NCBI GenBank assembly: GCA_964605095.1
Contig: CAZSBS010000081.1
Span: 1 to 17,561 of the forward strand
DNA: 17,561 nucleotides
Reading direction: 5' to 3'
Origin: JAUWQU01 sp964605095
Lineage (GTDB): Bacteria; Planctomycetota; Phycisphaerae; SM23-33
The translations under genes and the position numbers were made by a program. Below are positions 1 through 6,610 of the stretch, in pieces. Below the pieces are notes generated by a model. The model searched no databases. It saw nothing but the letters and a program-made list of their open reading frames with translations, and was not told the DNA's origin. How positions within the stretch are numbered: the first letter of the stretch is position 1; each line of letters opens with the position of its first letter.

Positions 1-34
1 GTTCCGCAAGCGTGAAGCCTCTGGACCTGTTCAT
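1..34 (-). CDS. Prepilin-type (type IV pilin/pseudopilin-like) protein, N-terminus only
   Basis: Reading the minus strand from 34, an ATG opens a frame encoding MNRSRGFTLAE; the one remaining base is C, compatible with a following Leu codon. RGFTLAE(L) matches the class III prepilin signal: a short basic leader, Gly before the cleavage site, Phe at +1 and Glu at +5. Proteins with this start, many also carrying DUF1559, are very abundant in planctomycetes and lentisphaerae, where most are surface or secretion-associated proteins of unknown role. Only 11 codons are present, so family and length cannot be judged. The ribosome-binding site is weak (a GAAGCGG stretch). The ATG lies two bases past the stop of the small minus-strand ORF upstream, so the two may be co-transcribed. 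The call rests on one short but distinctive motif. Confidence 0.6.
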   Translation of the reverse strand, partial: MNRSRGFTLAE

Positions 35-36
35 GT

Positions 37-183
37 TTACACCGCTTCGTGGGAGGCGGGGTACACGGACGCTACCTCAAAGCTGCCGTTGTCGATCATC
101 TCGGCCTGTGCCGAGACGGCCGGCAACAGCAGCATCGCCGCCATCGCCACTACCGCCACACAAATCCAATTCCTCGTAACCAT
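37..183 (-). CDS. 48-residue signal-peptide ORF, probably remnant of a secreted protein
   Basis: The minus-strand frame starts at ATG 183-181 and stops at TAA 39-37. A strong ribosome-binding site (AGGAAGGG, plus-strand 192-199) lies 8 bases upstream of the ATG. Residues 1-27 form a textbook Sec signal peptide: Arg4, a hydrophobic stretch at about 7-21, then a likely AxA cleavage ending Ala-Gln-Ala at 25-27. The mature part begins EMIDNGSFE, which resembles the start of secreted PVC proteins with an N-terminal carbohydrate-binding-like fold (often PEP-CTERM proteins), and ends after only about 20 residues. I read it as a gene whose body was lost by deletion or frameshift next to the prepilin gene. 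It could instead be a genuine small exported peptide or leader peptide. The start is well supported; the function is not. Confidence 0.5.
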   Translation of the reverse strand: MVTRNWICVAVVAMAAMLLLPAVSAQAEMIDNGSFEVASVYPASHEAV

Positions 184-302
184 CACAAATACCCTTCCTT
201 TCTTCTCTTCTTTTCGCCACTACGGCGAAAAATCTCCGTAACCCTCGGCCAGCCGGGGCTCCCCGGCCTTAATCTGTAATGAACAGCCGATTCGCTTTTA
301 GT
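184..302 (-). promoter_or_regulatory. Structured 5' leader of the minus-strand genes (two hairpins)
   Basis: Between the candidate minus-strand promoter and ATG 183 lie two perfect stem-loops. One has 7-bp arms GCCGGGG/CCCCGGC at 252-258 and 261-267 with a very tight loop. The other has 8-bp arms TTTTCGCC/GGCGAAAA at 211-218 and 224-231 with a 5-base loop. A purine-rich run with the ribosome-binding site follows the second stem on the minus strand. In that orientation this would be a transcript leader of roughly 110 bases, long enough for attenuation or a structured regulatory RNA. Neither hairpin is followed by a run of Ts on the minus strand, so simple termination is unlikely. I do not recognise it as a named riboswitch class. 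Confidence 0.35.
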
Positions 303-330
303 GTTATACTCGAAGCAGTAAGAATCGCAA
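303..330 (-). promoter_or_regulatory. Candidate sigma-70-like promoter for the minus-strand genes
   Basis: On the minus strand TTGCGA (330-325) and TATAAC (308-303) are separated by 16 bases and resemble -35 and -10 boxes (4/6 and 5/6 matches). Transcription would begin near 296 and run into the hairpin leader. On the plus strand the same A+T-rich block gives TATACT (305-310), a possible -10 for the regulator gene at 468, but without a good -35. Consensus matches by eye only. Confidence 0.3.
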
Positions 331-345
331 GCGCATGATCATCCC

Positions 346-374
346 ATTGTGCGACAATAGTATCGCATATTGCG
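346..374. promoter_or_regulatory. Operator-like pair of small palindromes upstream of the regulator gene
   Basis: Two perfect inverted repeats sit next to each other: ATTGT-GCG-ACAAT at 346-358 and CGCA-TAT-TGCG at 364-374. Their centres (352 and 369) are 17 bases apart. They lie about 95-120 bases before the regulator start (468), in the divergent region shared with the minus-strand genes, which suits an autoregulatory or divergent operator. The half-site CGACAAT recurs once more, at 1747-1753, in front of the enzyme operon. Binding is inferred, not shown. Confidence 0.3.
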
Positions 375-467
375 TCATTGGGCGGATTTCTCTCCACCTT
401 TGAGGCGCACTGTGGTACGTCATGCTCGCCGGACAGGCGCGGACTCGACTCTTTGCGGAGAACACTC

Positions 468-1661
468 ATGGTTAAGAAGAAGCGGCGGGTGGCGGTGGTA
501 ATCGATCTGAGCGTGGCGATGGGCCACCATCAAGGCGTCTTCGCGGGCATCGCGCGCTACGCTCAGGAGCACGCGAACTGGGACTGCGTTGTCCAGCCGT
601 TCCTCAGGACGCTTGAGAAGGCCCGAGGCGAGACGGGCTATCATGGGGTCGTCGGGCGGACGTCCGACGAATTGGTCCGGCAGGCGGCCAAGGCAAGCGT
701 GCCCCTGGTCAGCGTCTGGTCGACGCTGCCCTGTGTGCTGCCGGATTGGGAGGCACTTGGGCGGATGGCGGCCGAGCACCTGCTGCAACGCGGATTGCGG
801 CGGTTTGCCTTCCAAGGGTTCACGAAGGGCCTGGGAACGCAATTGGCCTTGGCCAGTTTCAAGGACGTGCTCCGCGCGGCCAAGTGCGGCTGCACCGCAA
901 TGACCTGCCTTCCGCAGTGCAACGAAACCGCCCGGGGCTGGAATGGCTATACCGAGCGTCTGGAACGGTGGATTGGCAGATGGAAGCCGCCGCTGGGCGT
1001 TTTCGTGATACAGGACATCTACTGCCGCCAAGTGGCCAATGCCTGTCTGCACGCGGGTCTGCGCATCCCGGAAGATGTGGCGCTGGTCGGCTTTGGCAAC
1101 GAACCGTTGGTCTGTCTCCATCCCGAGCCGTCGCTTTCGAGTTTCGACGCGGGTTTCGAGCGGATCGGATACGAGGCGGCGGCGCTGCTGGACCGGCTCA
1201 TGGACGGCAAGCCGGCGCCGGAGACGCCGATCCTGGTTGAGCCGATGAAACTGGTGGTCCGGCGATCGACGGACGTCTATGTTGTGGACGATCCACTGGT
1301 GGCCGCGGCGCTGCGGTTTATCGCGCATCACAGCCACGAGGGCATCCGGGTGAGCGACGTGGCCAAGAACGTCCACACCACGGTGCGGTCGCTGGAGCGG
1401 CACTTCAACGCGGCGACGGGCCGCACCATGATGGATGAGATATCCCGGCTGCGCCTGGAACGCGCCAAGCGGCTTTTGGTGGAGAGCGCCGAACCGATAT
1501 ATCGGGTGGCGATGGCTTGCGGCTTCGAGGATGTCAAGCACTTCCACAGGATGTTTCGTGCGGTCGAAGGGACCGCGCCTCGCGAGTACCGCCTCCGGAT
1601 GCGAGGGCATAAGACCATTCCGGGTAGCGAGTTACGGGCGTCACCAGGGCAGCCAGGATAG
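468..1661 (+). CDS. XylR-like AraC-family transcriptional regulator with sugar-binding domain
   Basis: This 397-residue protein is close in length and layout to E. coli XylR. Residues about 8-270 form a LacI/periplasmic-binding-protein-like sensor domain, beginning RVAVVIDLS and including DVALVGFGNEP near its end. Residues about 275-378 are an AraC-type double helix-turn-helix: helix-turn-helix 1 lies around 294-313 (VSDVAKNVHTTVRSLERHF) and helix-turn-helix 2 around 345-367, with the family signature MACGFEDVKHFHRMFR. Such proteins are cytoplasmic, bind a mono- or oligosaccharide and usually activate adjacent catabolic genes. ATG 468 is chosen because GGAG (457-460) sits 7 bases upstream and the sensor domain starts at once (MVKKKRRVAVV); the frame stays open further 5' to a TTG at 378, but that stretch does not look like protein. 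It is the first gene of the plus-strand block and the likely regulator of the enzymes downstream. The sugar ligand cannot be read from sequence. Confidence 0.93.
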   Translation: MVKKKRRVAVVIDLSVAMGHHQGVFAGIARYAQEHANWDCVVQPFLRTLEKARGETGYHGVVGRTSDELVRQAAKASVPLVSVWSTLPCVLPDWEALGRMAAEHLLQRGLRRFAFQGFTKGLGTQLALASFKDVLRAAKCGCTAMTCLPQCNETARGWNGYTERLERWIGRWKPPLGVFVIQDIYCRQVANACLHAGLRIPEDVALVGFGNEPLVCLHPEPSLSSFDAGFERIGYEAAALLDRLMDGKPAPETPILVEPMKLVVRRSTDVYVVDDPLVAAALRFIAHHSHEGIRVSDVAKNVHTTVRSLERHFNAATGRTMMDEISRLRLERAKRLLVESAEPIYRVAMACGFEDVKHFHRMFRAVEGTAPREYRLRMRGHKTIPGSELRASPGQPG

Positions 1662-1832
1662 ACTAAATGACCATCCCGAATGTGACATGCGGGGCTCAGG
1701 CATTAACATTCAACTCTTGTCGCCTGCCTGTACGTCAAGATAGGATCGACAATACACGAAGGTACGGTAGAAGCGGCGGCGGGGTCGCTTCAGAGCCTTC
1801 TTTACTCTGGAGACGGGGGAAGGACGGATTTA
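1662..1832 (+). promoter_or_regulatory. Promoter/operator region of the glycan-degradation operon
   Basis: This 171-base gap holds no gene. A weak promoter candidate is TTGTCG (1717-1722), 18 bases, TAGGAT (1741-1746). The same TTGTCG pairs as an inverted repeat with CGACAA (1747-1752), 24 bases apart, so the repeat brackets the candidate promoter, as an activator or repressor site could. A stem-loop with arms GAAGCG/CGCTTC (1770-1775 and 1786-1791) lies in the would-be leader. A good ribosome-binding site (AGGA, 1820-1823) sits 9 bases before ATG 1833. Control by the upstream XylR-like protein is inferred from adjacency. Confidence 0.4.
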
Positions 1833-4811
1833 ATGACTAAAATGAAGACACTTGTTCTCGGCGTCGCGATGCTATTGTTGCCTATCGCAACGGCCACCGC
1901 CCAATACTCGATCTGGCAGCATTCGGGGTCCATCTACCTGCTCACCACGCCTGATGGCGCGGATTTGCCGGCTTCCGCGTCGGAAGACGGCTTCCCGCTG
2001 CTGGTTCGGCTGGACAAGGACTGGTTCGATTTCAGCCAGGCGAAAGCCAATGGCGAGGATATCCGCTTCGCCGCCGGCACGGGCAAACCGCTGGCGTACC
2101 AGATCGACCAATGGGACGCGGCCAATGGCACGGCCAGCATCTGGGTTCGCGTGCCCACGATCAAGGGCAACGCGCGGCAGGAAATAAAGGTGTTCTGGGG
2201 CAAGGCCGATGCCGCCAGCGAATCCAAGGGATCGGCTGTGTTTAATGAGTCCAACGGCTACCTCGGCGTTCTCCATATGAACGATCCGGTGACGGATGAT
2301 GTGGGCATTCTTGAGTTGAAGGATACGGGTACCACTCCAGCTTCCGGCATTATCGGCAAGAGCCGGCTCTTTGACGTAGGCAAGGGGATCAACTGCGGGG
2401 AAAAGATCACAACGTTTCCTGTCGGTTCCAATCCCCACACTTCTGAAGCCTGGTTCAGGGCCGAACAACCGAACGCGACCATTCTTGCCTGGGGTAACGA
2501 GGCGGGGCAGGGCAAGGTGATGCTGCAATATTTCAGCCCGCCACATGTGAAAATCGAGTGCTACTTCTCAGGCGCAGACGTTCCAGGGGCCACCATCCTC
2601 CCGGCATCCCAGTGGGTTCAAGTGGTTCACGCCTTCAAGGACGGTGATTCGCGGGTTTATGTAAATGGACGCCTCGATGGCGTCTCAACTTCCAAAGCGG
2701 CGCCGCTGAACATAAAATCTCCGGCGAGGATGTATATTGGCGGCTGGTACGGCAATTACAGATTTGTCGGCGACATTGACGAGGTGCGCATTTCCAAAGT
2801 TACGCGCTCAGCCGACTGGGTGAGGCTGCAATACGAAAACCAGAAGCCCCTGCAAACGCTGGTCGGTCCGGTCGTGCCGTCTGGCACGGACTTCTCGGTT
2901 TCCGAGAAGAGCATAACCATATTGGAAGGCAAGAGTGCCACCGTGACGGCCAAGGCGGGCGGGGCTCAGAAAGTCTATTGGATCATTAAAAGGGGCGGAC
3001 AGGAAACAATTGCCTCGGTGGACCGCTTCCATTTCACGCTAGATGCCGGCCGGGTTACGGGAGATACGCCGCTCACCCTCCAGTTCAAGGCCGTTTATGC
3101 CAATGGGGTGAAGACCCTGAACATCCCCGTAACGATCAGGGAAGAACTCCCTGATCCTGTTTTCACTTTGAAAGCGCCGTCGAAGTGGGATGGCCGTGAG
3201 ACAATCGAGGTGGTGTCGCAGATTTCCAACTTGAGCGCAATGCAGGCGAAAAGCGTCGGCGAAGTGAAGAGCAATTGGTCTGTTTCGGGTCTGGCGGTGA
3301 TAAAAGAAATCGCTCCGGGGAAACTTATCCTGAAGCGATCGCAGAACAGCGGCAAGATGACCGTGACGGCGACTTTGAGTAATAACGGCAAGCCGATAGT
3401 GCAGTCAGTCCAGGTCGTGGTCAACGAACCCCCCAAAGATGCGTGGGCGGAACGGACGCCGGGCAAGGATGAGAAGCCCGCGGAAAACCAGTTCTATCCC
3501 CGCGACGACAAGAACGAGGGCACACTTTATTACAATGGGAGCCTCACAGAGGTCGCCGACTCGGTATTCCTGAAGCTCTATGCCGACGAGAAACTCATCA
3601 AGACCGAAAGGCGGACACCCAAGGCTGACAAGACCTATGCCTTCGCAGTCAAGCTCAAGGCCGGGCTCATCAAGTACAAGGTGGAGTTCGGGACCAAGAA
3701 CGGGCAAACAGAGACGGTTCAGCAGACAGTCAATAACCTGGTGTGCGGGGATGCCTACCTGATCGAGGGGCAATCCAACGCGGTGTCAACCGACTGGGCA
3801 GGTGACAAGAGCGAATACTCCAACGAATGGATTCGCAGTTTCGGTTCCATGGGGGGTGATGTCAGCAAGGGTTGGGGCAACGCGGTGCGTCGGGAAGGCG
3901 GCAAATGGGAGATCGGATATTGGGGTATGGATTTTGCCCGGCGCCTGGTGGAAAGCCAGAAACTCCCGATTTGCATTATAAACGCTGCCGTTGGCGGCAC
4001 GCGGATAGACCAGCACATGCGGAACCCAGCCAATCCCAAGGATGAGACCACAATTTACGGGCGTATGTTACGGCGCGTTGAACAAGCCAGACTTACCCAC
4101 GGCATTCGCGGGGTTTTGTGGCATCAGGGCGAGGCCGACCAGGGTTCCGACGGCCCGGATGGCGGCTACGGCTGGGAAACATACCAGCAGTACTTTGTGG
4201 ATATGTCGGCCGCCTGGAAACAGGATATGCCCAATATCCAGCACTACTACCTCTTCCAGATCTGGCCCAATGCCTGTAGCCAAGGCGGCACAAGGGAAAG
4301 CGACAGGCTGCGTGATCTGCAACGGCGCCTGCCGCGCCTCTACTCGAACATGAGTGTCATGTCCACGCTTGGCATCAAGCCGGAAGGCACCTGCCATTAT
4401 CCCGCCGAAGGCTACGTGGAAATGGCACGGCTGATGACCCAACTGGTGGAACGCTACAACTACGGAAAAGTGTTCGACAAGCCCGTCACAGCTCCCGATC
4501 TCAATAAGGCATACTATACGAGTAACAAGAAGGATGTGATTGCGCTGGAGTTTGATCAGCCCATGGCATGGAACAAGTCGCTGGCGAGTGAATTCCTTAT
4601 CGATGCGGAAAGAGGAAAAGTCATTGATGGCGCCGTGTCCGGAAATGTGATCAGGCTCAAGCTGGCGTCGCCCTCTGCGGCGAAAACTATCACTTACCTT
4701 ACTGACAGAAAATGGAATTCCAGGAATCTGCTTTGCGGCCAGAACGGCATCGCGGCACTCACCTTTTGCGAGGTGCCGCTGGAGGCGGCAAAACCACGCG
4801 TAAGCCAATGA
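1833..4811 (+). CDS. Secreted multidomain sialate O-acetylesterase-like esterase (DUF2341-LamG-Ig-SASA)
   Basis: A 992-residue exported carbohydrate esterase. A Sec signal peptide covers about 1-23 (cleavage after ATATA/Q). DUF2341 follows at about 45-125, then a LamG/concanavalin A-like domain at about 140-345 ending in the typical GDIDEVRIS and LQYENQKP. Two Ig-like beta-domains (about 350-530) and a further beta-rich linker domain lead to the SGNH-hydrolase SASA domain at about 635-925. Its catalytic serine lies in GQSN (646-649, Ser648); WHQGE follows at 763-767, and His855 in HYPAEGY is the likely catalytic His. The family removes O-acetyl groups from sugars; despite the name, many bacterial members act on plant or microbial polysaccharides rather than sialic acid. 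DUF2341 and LamG suggest glycan binding or cell-surface display. It is first in the operon and overlaps the next gene by ATGA. Stand-alone relatives are usually about 500 residues, so this is an extended form. Confidence 0.88.
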   Translation: MTKMKTLVLGVAMLLLPIATATAQYSIWQHSGSIYLLTTPDGADLPASASEDGFPLLVRLDKDWFDFSQAKANGEDIRFAAGTGKPLAYQIDQWDAANGTASIWVRVPTIKGNARQEIKVFWGKADAASESKGSAVFNESNGYLGVLHMNDPVTDDVGILELKDTGTTPASGIIGKSRLFDVGKGINCGEKITTFPVGSNPHTSEAWFRAEQPNATILAWGNEAGQGKVMLQYFSPPHVKIECYFSGADVPGATILPASQWVQVVHAFKDGDSRVYVNGRLDGVSTSKAAPLNIKSPARMYIGGWYGNYRFVGDIDEVRISKVTRSADWVRLQYENQKPLQTLVGPVVPSGTDFSVSEKSITILEGKSATVTAKAGGAQKVYWIIKRGGQETIASVDRFHFTLDAGRVTGDTPLTLQFKAVYANGVKTLNIPVTIREELPDPVFTLKAPSKWDGRETIEVVSQISNLSAMQAKSVGEVKSNWSVSGLAVIKEIAPGKLILKRSQNSGKMTVTATLSNNGKPIVQSVQVVVNEPPKDAWAERTPGKDEKPAENQFYPRDDKNEGTLYYNGSLTEVADSVFLKLYADEKLIKTERRTPKADKTYAFAVKLKAGLIKYKVEFGTKNGQTETVQQTVNNLVCGDAYLIEGQSNAVSTDWAGDKSEYSNEWIRSFGSMGGDVSKGWGNAVRREGGKWEIGYWGMDFARRLVESQKLPICIINAAVGGTRIDQHMRNPANPKDETTIYGRMLRRVEQARLTHGIRGVLWHQGEADQGSDGPDGGYGWETYQQYFVDMSAAWKQDMPNIQHYYLFQIWPNACSQGGTRESDRLRDLQRRLPRLYSNMSVMSTLGIKPEGTCHYPAEGYVEMARLMTQLVERYNYGKVFDKPVTAPDLNKAYYTSNKKDVIALEFDQPMAWNKSLASEFLIDAERGKVIDGAVSGNVIRLKLASPSAAKTITYLTDRKWNSRNLLCGQNGIAALTFCEVPLEAAKPRVSQ

Positions 4812-6610
4812 AGTCGGACATCCCTCAATACCACTCTAAGGCGACTCTCATGCAATACATGACCCTCATCTTTGCCGCTTTGTTCTCGCTGCTGTTCCTG
4901 TCGCTCGCCCGGGCCGACGACTGGAAACCGGCCGCCGGGCCGCTGATGACGCGTTGGGCCAGGGACGTCTCTCCGACGAACGCCTTGCCCGAATATCCGC
5001 GCCCGCAAATGGTGCGCAAGGACTGGCTGAACCTCAATGGTCTGTGGGATATTGAACTGGCCGATGGCACGAAGTCGCAAATCCTCGTGCCCTACCCCAT
5101 TGAATCGGCGTTGTCGGGCGTGATGAAGCACGCCGACCGCATGACCTATCGCCGCAGCTTCGAGATTCCCAAGCAGTGGAGCGGCCGGCACGTGTTGCTG
5201 CACTTCGGCGCGGTGGATTGGGAGGCGAAGGTCTCCGTCAACGGCAAGGAACTTGTCGTCCACCGCGGCGGCTACGACGCTTTTAGTTTCGACATCACCG
5301 GCGCGCTAAAGACGGAAGGCGCACAGGAAATCGTGGTCGAGGTGTTCGACCCGACCGACATGGGCGGTCAACCGCGCGGCAAACAAACGCTTACCCCACA
5401 GGGCATCATGTATACGCCGACCTCCGGGATCTGGCAAACGGTGTGGCTTGAACCGGTGGCGGAGGCGCACATTGAGTCCTTGAAGCTGGTGCCGGACCTG
5501 GATGGCGGCTGCTTGCGTTTAATCGTAATTGGCGCCGGAACGGTGGAGGCGGTCGCCAGCGACGGCGGCAAGGAGGTCGCCCAAGTCAGCGGCGCGGCTG
5601 GCAGCGAGCTCAAGCTCGAAATCCGCGACCCCAAGCTCTGGTCGCCGGACTCGCCGCATTTGTACGATCTGTGCGTGTCGCTGAAATCGGGCGGCAAGCC
5701 GGTGGACACGGTGACCAGTTACTTCGGCATGCGAAAGATCGCGCCGGGCAAAGACGATCGGGGCATCACCCGCTTGATGCTCAACGGCAAGTTCGTCTTT
5801 CAGGTCGGCCCGCTGGATCAGGGATTCTGGCCGGACGGCATCTACACCGCGCCGACTGACGAGGCGTTGCGAGGCGACGTCGAAACCATGAAGAAGATCG
5901 GTTTCAACTGCGTGCGCAAGCATATCAAGGTCGAGCCGGATCGCTGGTATTACTGGTGCGACAAGCTTGGTCTGCTGGTCTGGCAGGACATGCCCAGTTC
6001 CAATTCCTACACCGGCAAGCCGCAGCCGATTGATAAGCCGGAGTTCAAAACCGAACTGGTGCGTATGGTTACGAACCATTGGAACCACCCTTCCATCATC
6101 ATGTGGGTGCTTTTCAATGAGTCTCAGGGACAGCACGACGGGGAGAAGCTGGTTGCGGCAGTCAAAGCCCTCGATCCTTCACGACTGATCAACATCGCCA
6201 GCGGCGGAACCGACAGGAACTGCGGCGACGTGATCGACAAGCACAGTTATCCCGGCCCCGATTCACCCAAGCCGGAAGCGAAGCGTGCCGCAGTGCTTGG
6301 TGAGTTCGGCGGTCTTGGACTCCCCGTCGACGGCCATACCTGGAGCAAGAAGACCTGGGGCTACAAGGGCACCAAAGACATTGAGGACCTGACCCGCGGC
6401 TACGAAAAGCTGCTTGTCAAGGCATGGGAGTTGAAGGGCAAACCCGGCCTTTCGGCCTGCATCTACACGCAGCTAACCGACGTGGAAACCGAATGCAATG
6501 GGTTGTTGACCTACGACCGCGAAGTAAACAAGGTGATCCCCGAGCGGGCCGCCGCGGCGAATTCCGGCAAGCTGACGCCGGTGCCCGAGGACAAGAAAAG
6601 GAAGCAATGA
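4808..6610 (+). CDS. Exported glycoside hydrolase family 2 enzyme, copy 1
   Basis: A 600-residue GH2 enzyme (beta-galactosidase/beta-glucuronidase/beta-mannosidase class). From ATG 4808, a signal peptide is followed by the sugar-binding jelly-roll domain (about 60-225, with LNGLWDIEL, YRRSFEIP and GIWQTVWLEP), an Ig-like domain (about 226-315, ending YFGMRKIAPG) and a TIM barrel (about 320-590). The acid/base is Glu438 in LFNESQG and the likely nucleophile is Glu499 in GEFGGLG. ATG 4808 overlaps the stop of the preceding gene (ATGA), suggesting translational coupling. ATG 4850, with TAAGG 9 bases upstream, gives a more compact signal peptide starting MQYMTLIFAAL and is an equally good choice. 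It lacks the C-terminal extra domain of copy 2. Both catalytic glutamates are present, so it should be active; substrate specificity cannot be assigned. Confidence 0.9.
   Translation: MKSDIPQYHSKATLMQYMTLIFAALFSLLFLSLARADDWKPAAGPLMTRWARDVSPTNALPEYPRPQMVRKDWLNLNGLWDIELADGTKSQILVPYPIESALSGVMKHADRMTYRRSFEIPKQWSGRHVLLHFGAVDWEAKVSVNGKELVVHRGGYDAFSFDITGALKTEGAQEIVVEVFDPTDMGGQPRGKQTLTPQGIMYTPTSGIWQTVWLEPVAEAHIESLKLVPDLDGGCLRLIVIGAGTVEAVASDGGKEVAQVSGAAGSELKLEIRDPKLWSPDSPHLYDLCVSLKSGGKPVDTVTSYFGMRKIAPGKDDRGITRLMLNGKFVFQVGPLDQGFWPDGIYTAPTDEALRGDVETMKKIGFNCVRKHIKVEPDRWYYWCDKLGLLVWQDMPSSNSYTGKPQPIDKPEFKTELVRMVTNHWNHPSIIMWVLFNESQGQHDGEKLVAAVKALDPSRLINIASGGTDRNCGDVIDKHSYPGPDSPKPEAKRAAVLGEFGGLGLPVDGHTWSKKTWGYKGTKDIEDLTRGYEKLLVKAWELKGKPGLSACIYTQLTDVETECNGLLTYDREVNKVIPERAAAANSGKLTPVPEDKKRKQ

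Noticed and set aside
252..267. G+C-rich hairpin as a Rho-independent terminator
   Set aside because: The stem is strong but has no following T-run on either strand, and no plus-strand gene ends upstream of it within the window.
49..279. Plus-strand open frame of 76 codons at the left edge
   Set aside because: It is antisense to the minus-strand signal-peptide ORF, His/Arg-rich and without a ribosome-binding site.
420..1610. Long minus-strand open frame (396 codons) opposite the regulator gene
   Set aside because: It lies wholly antisense to a strongly recognised XylR/AraC protein, has no recognisable domain and is expected from G+C-rich codon bias.
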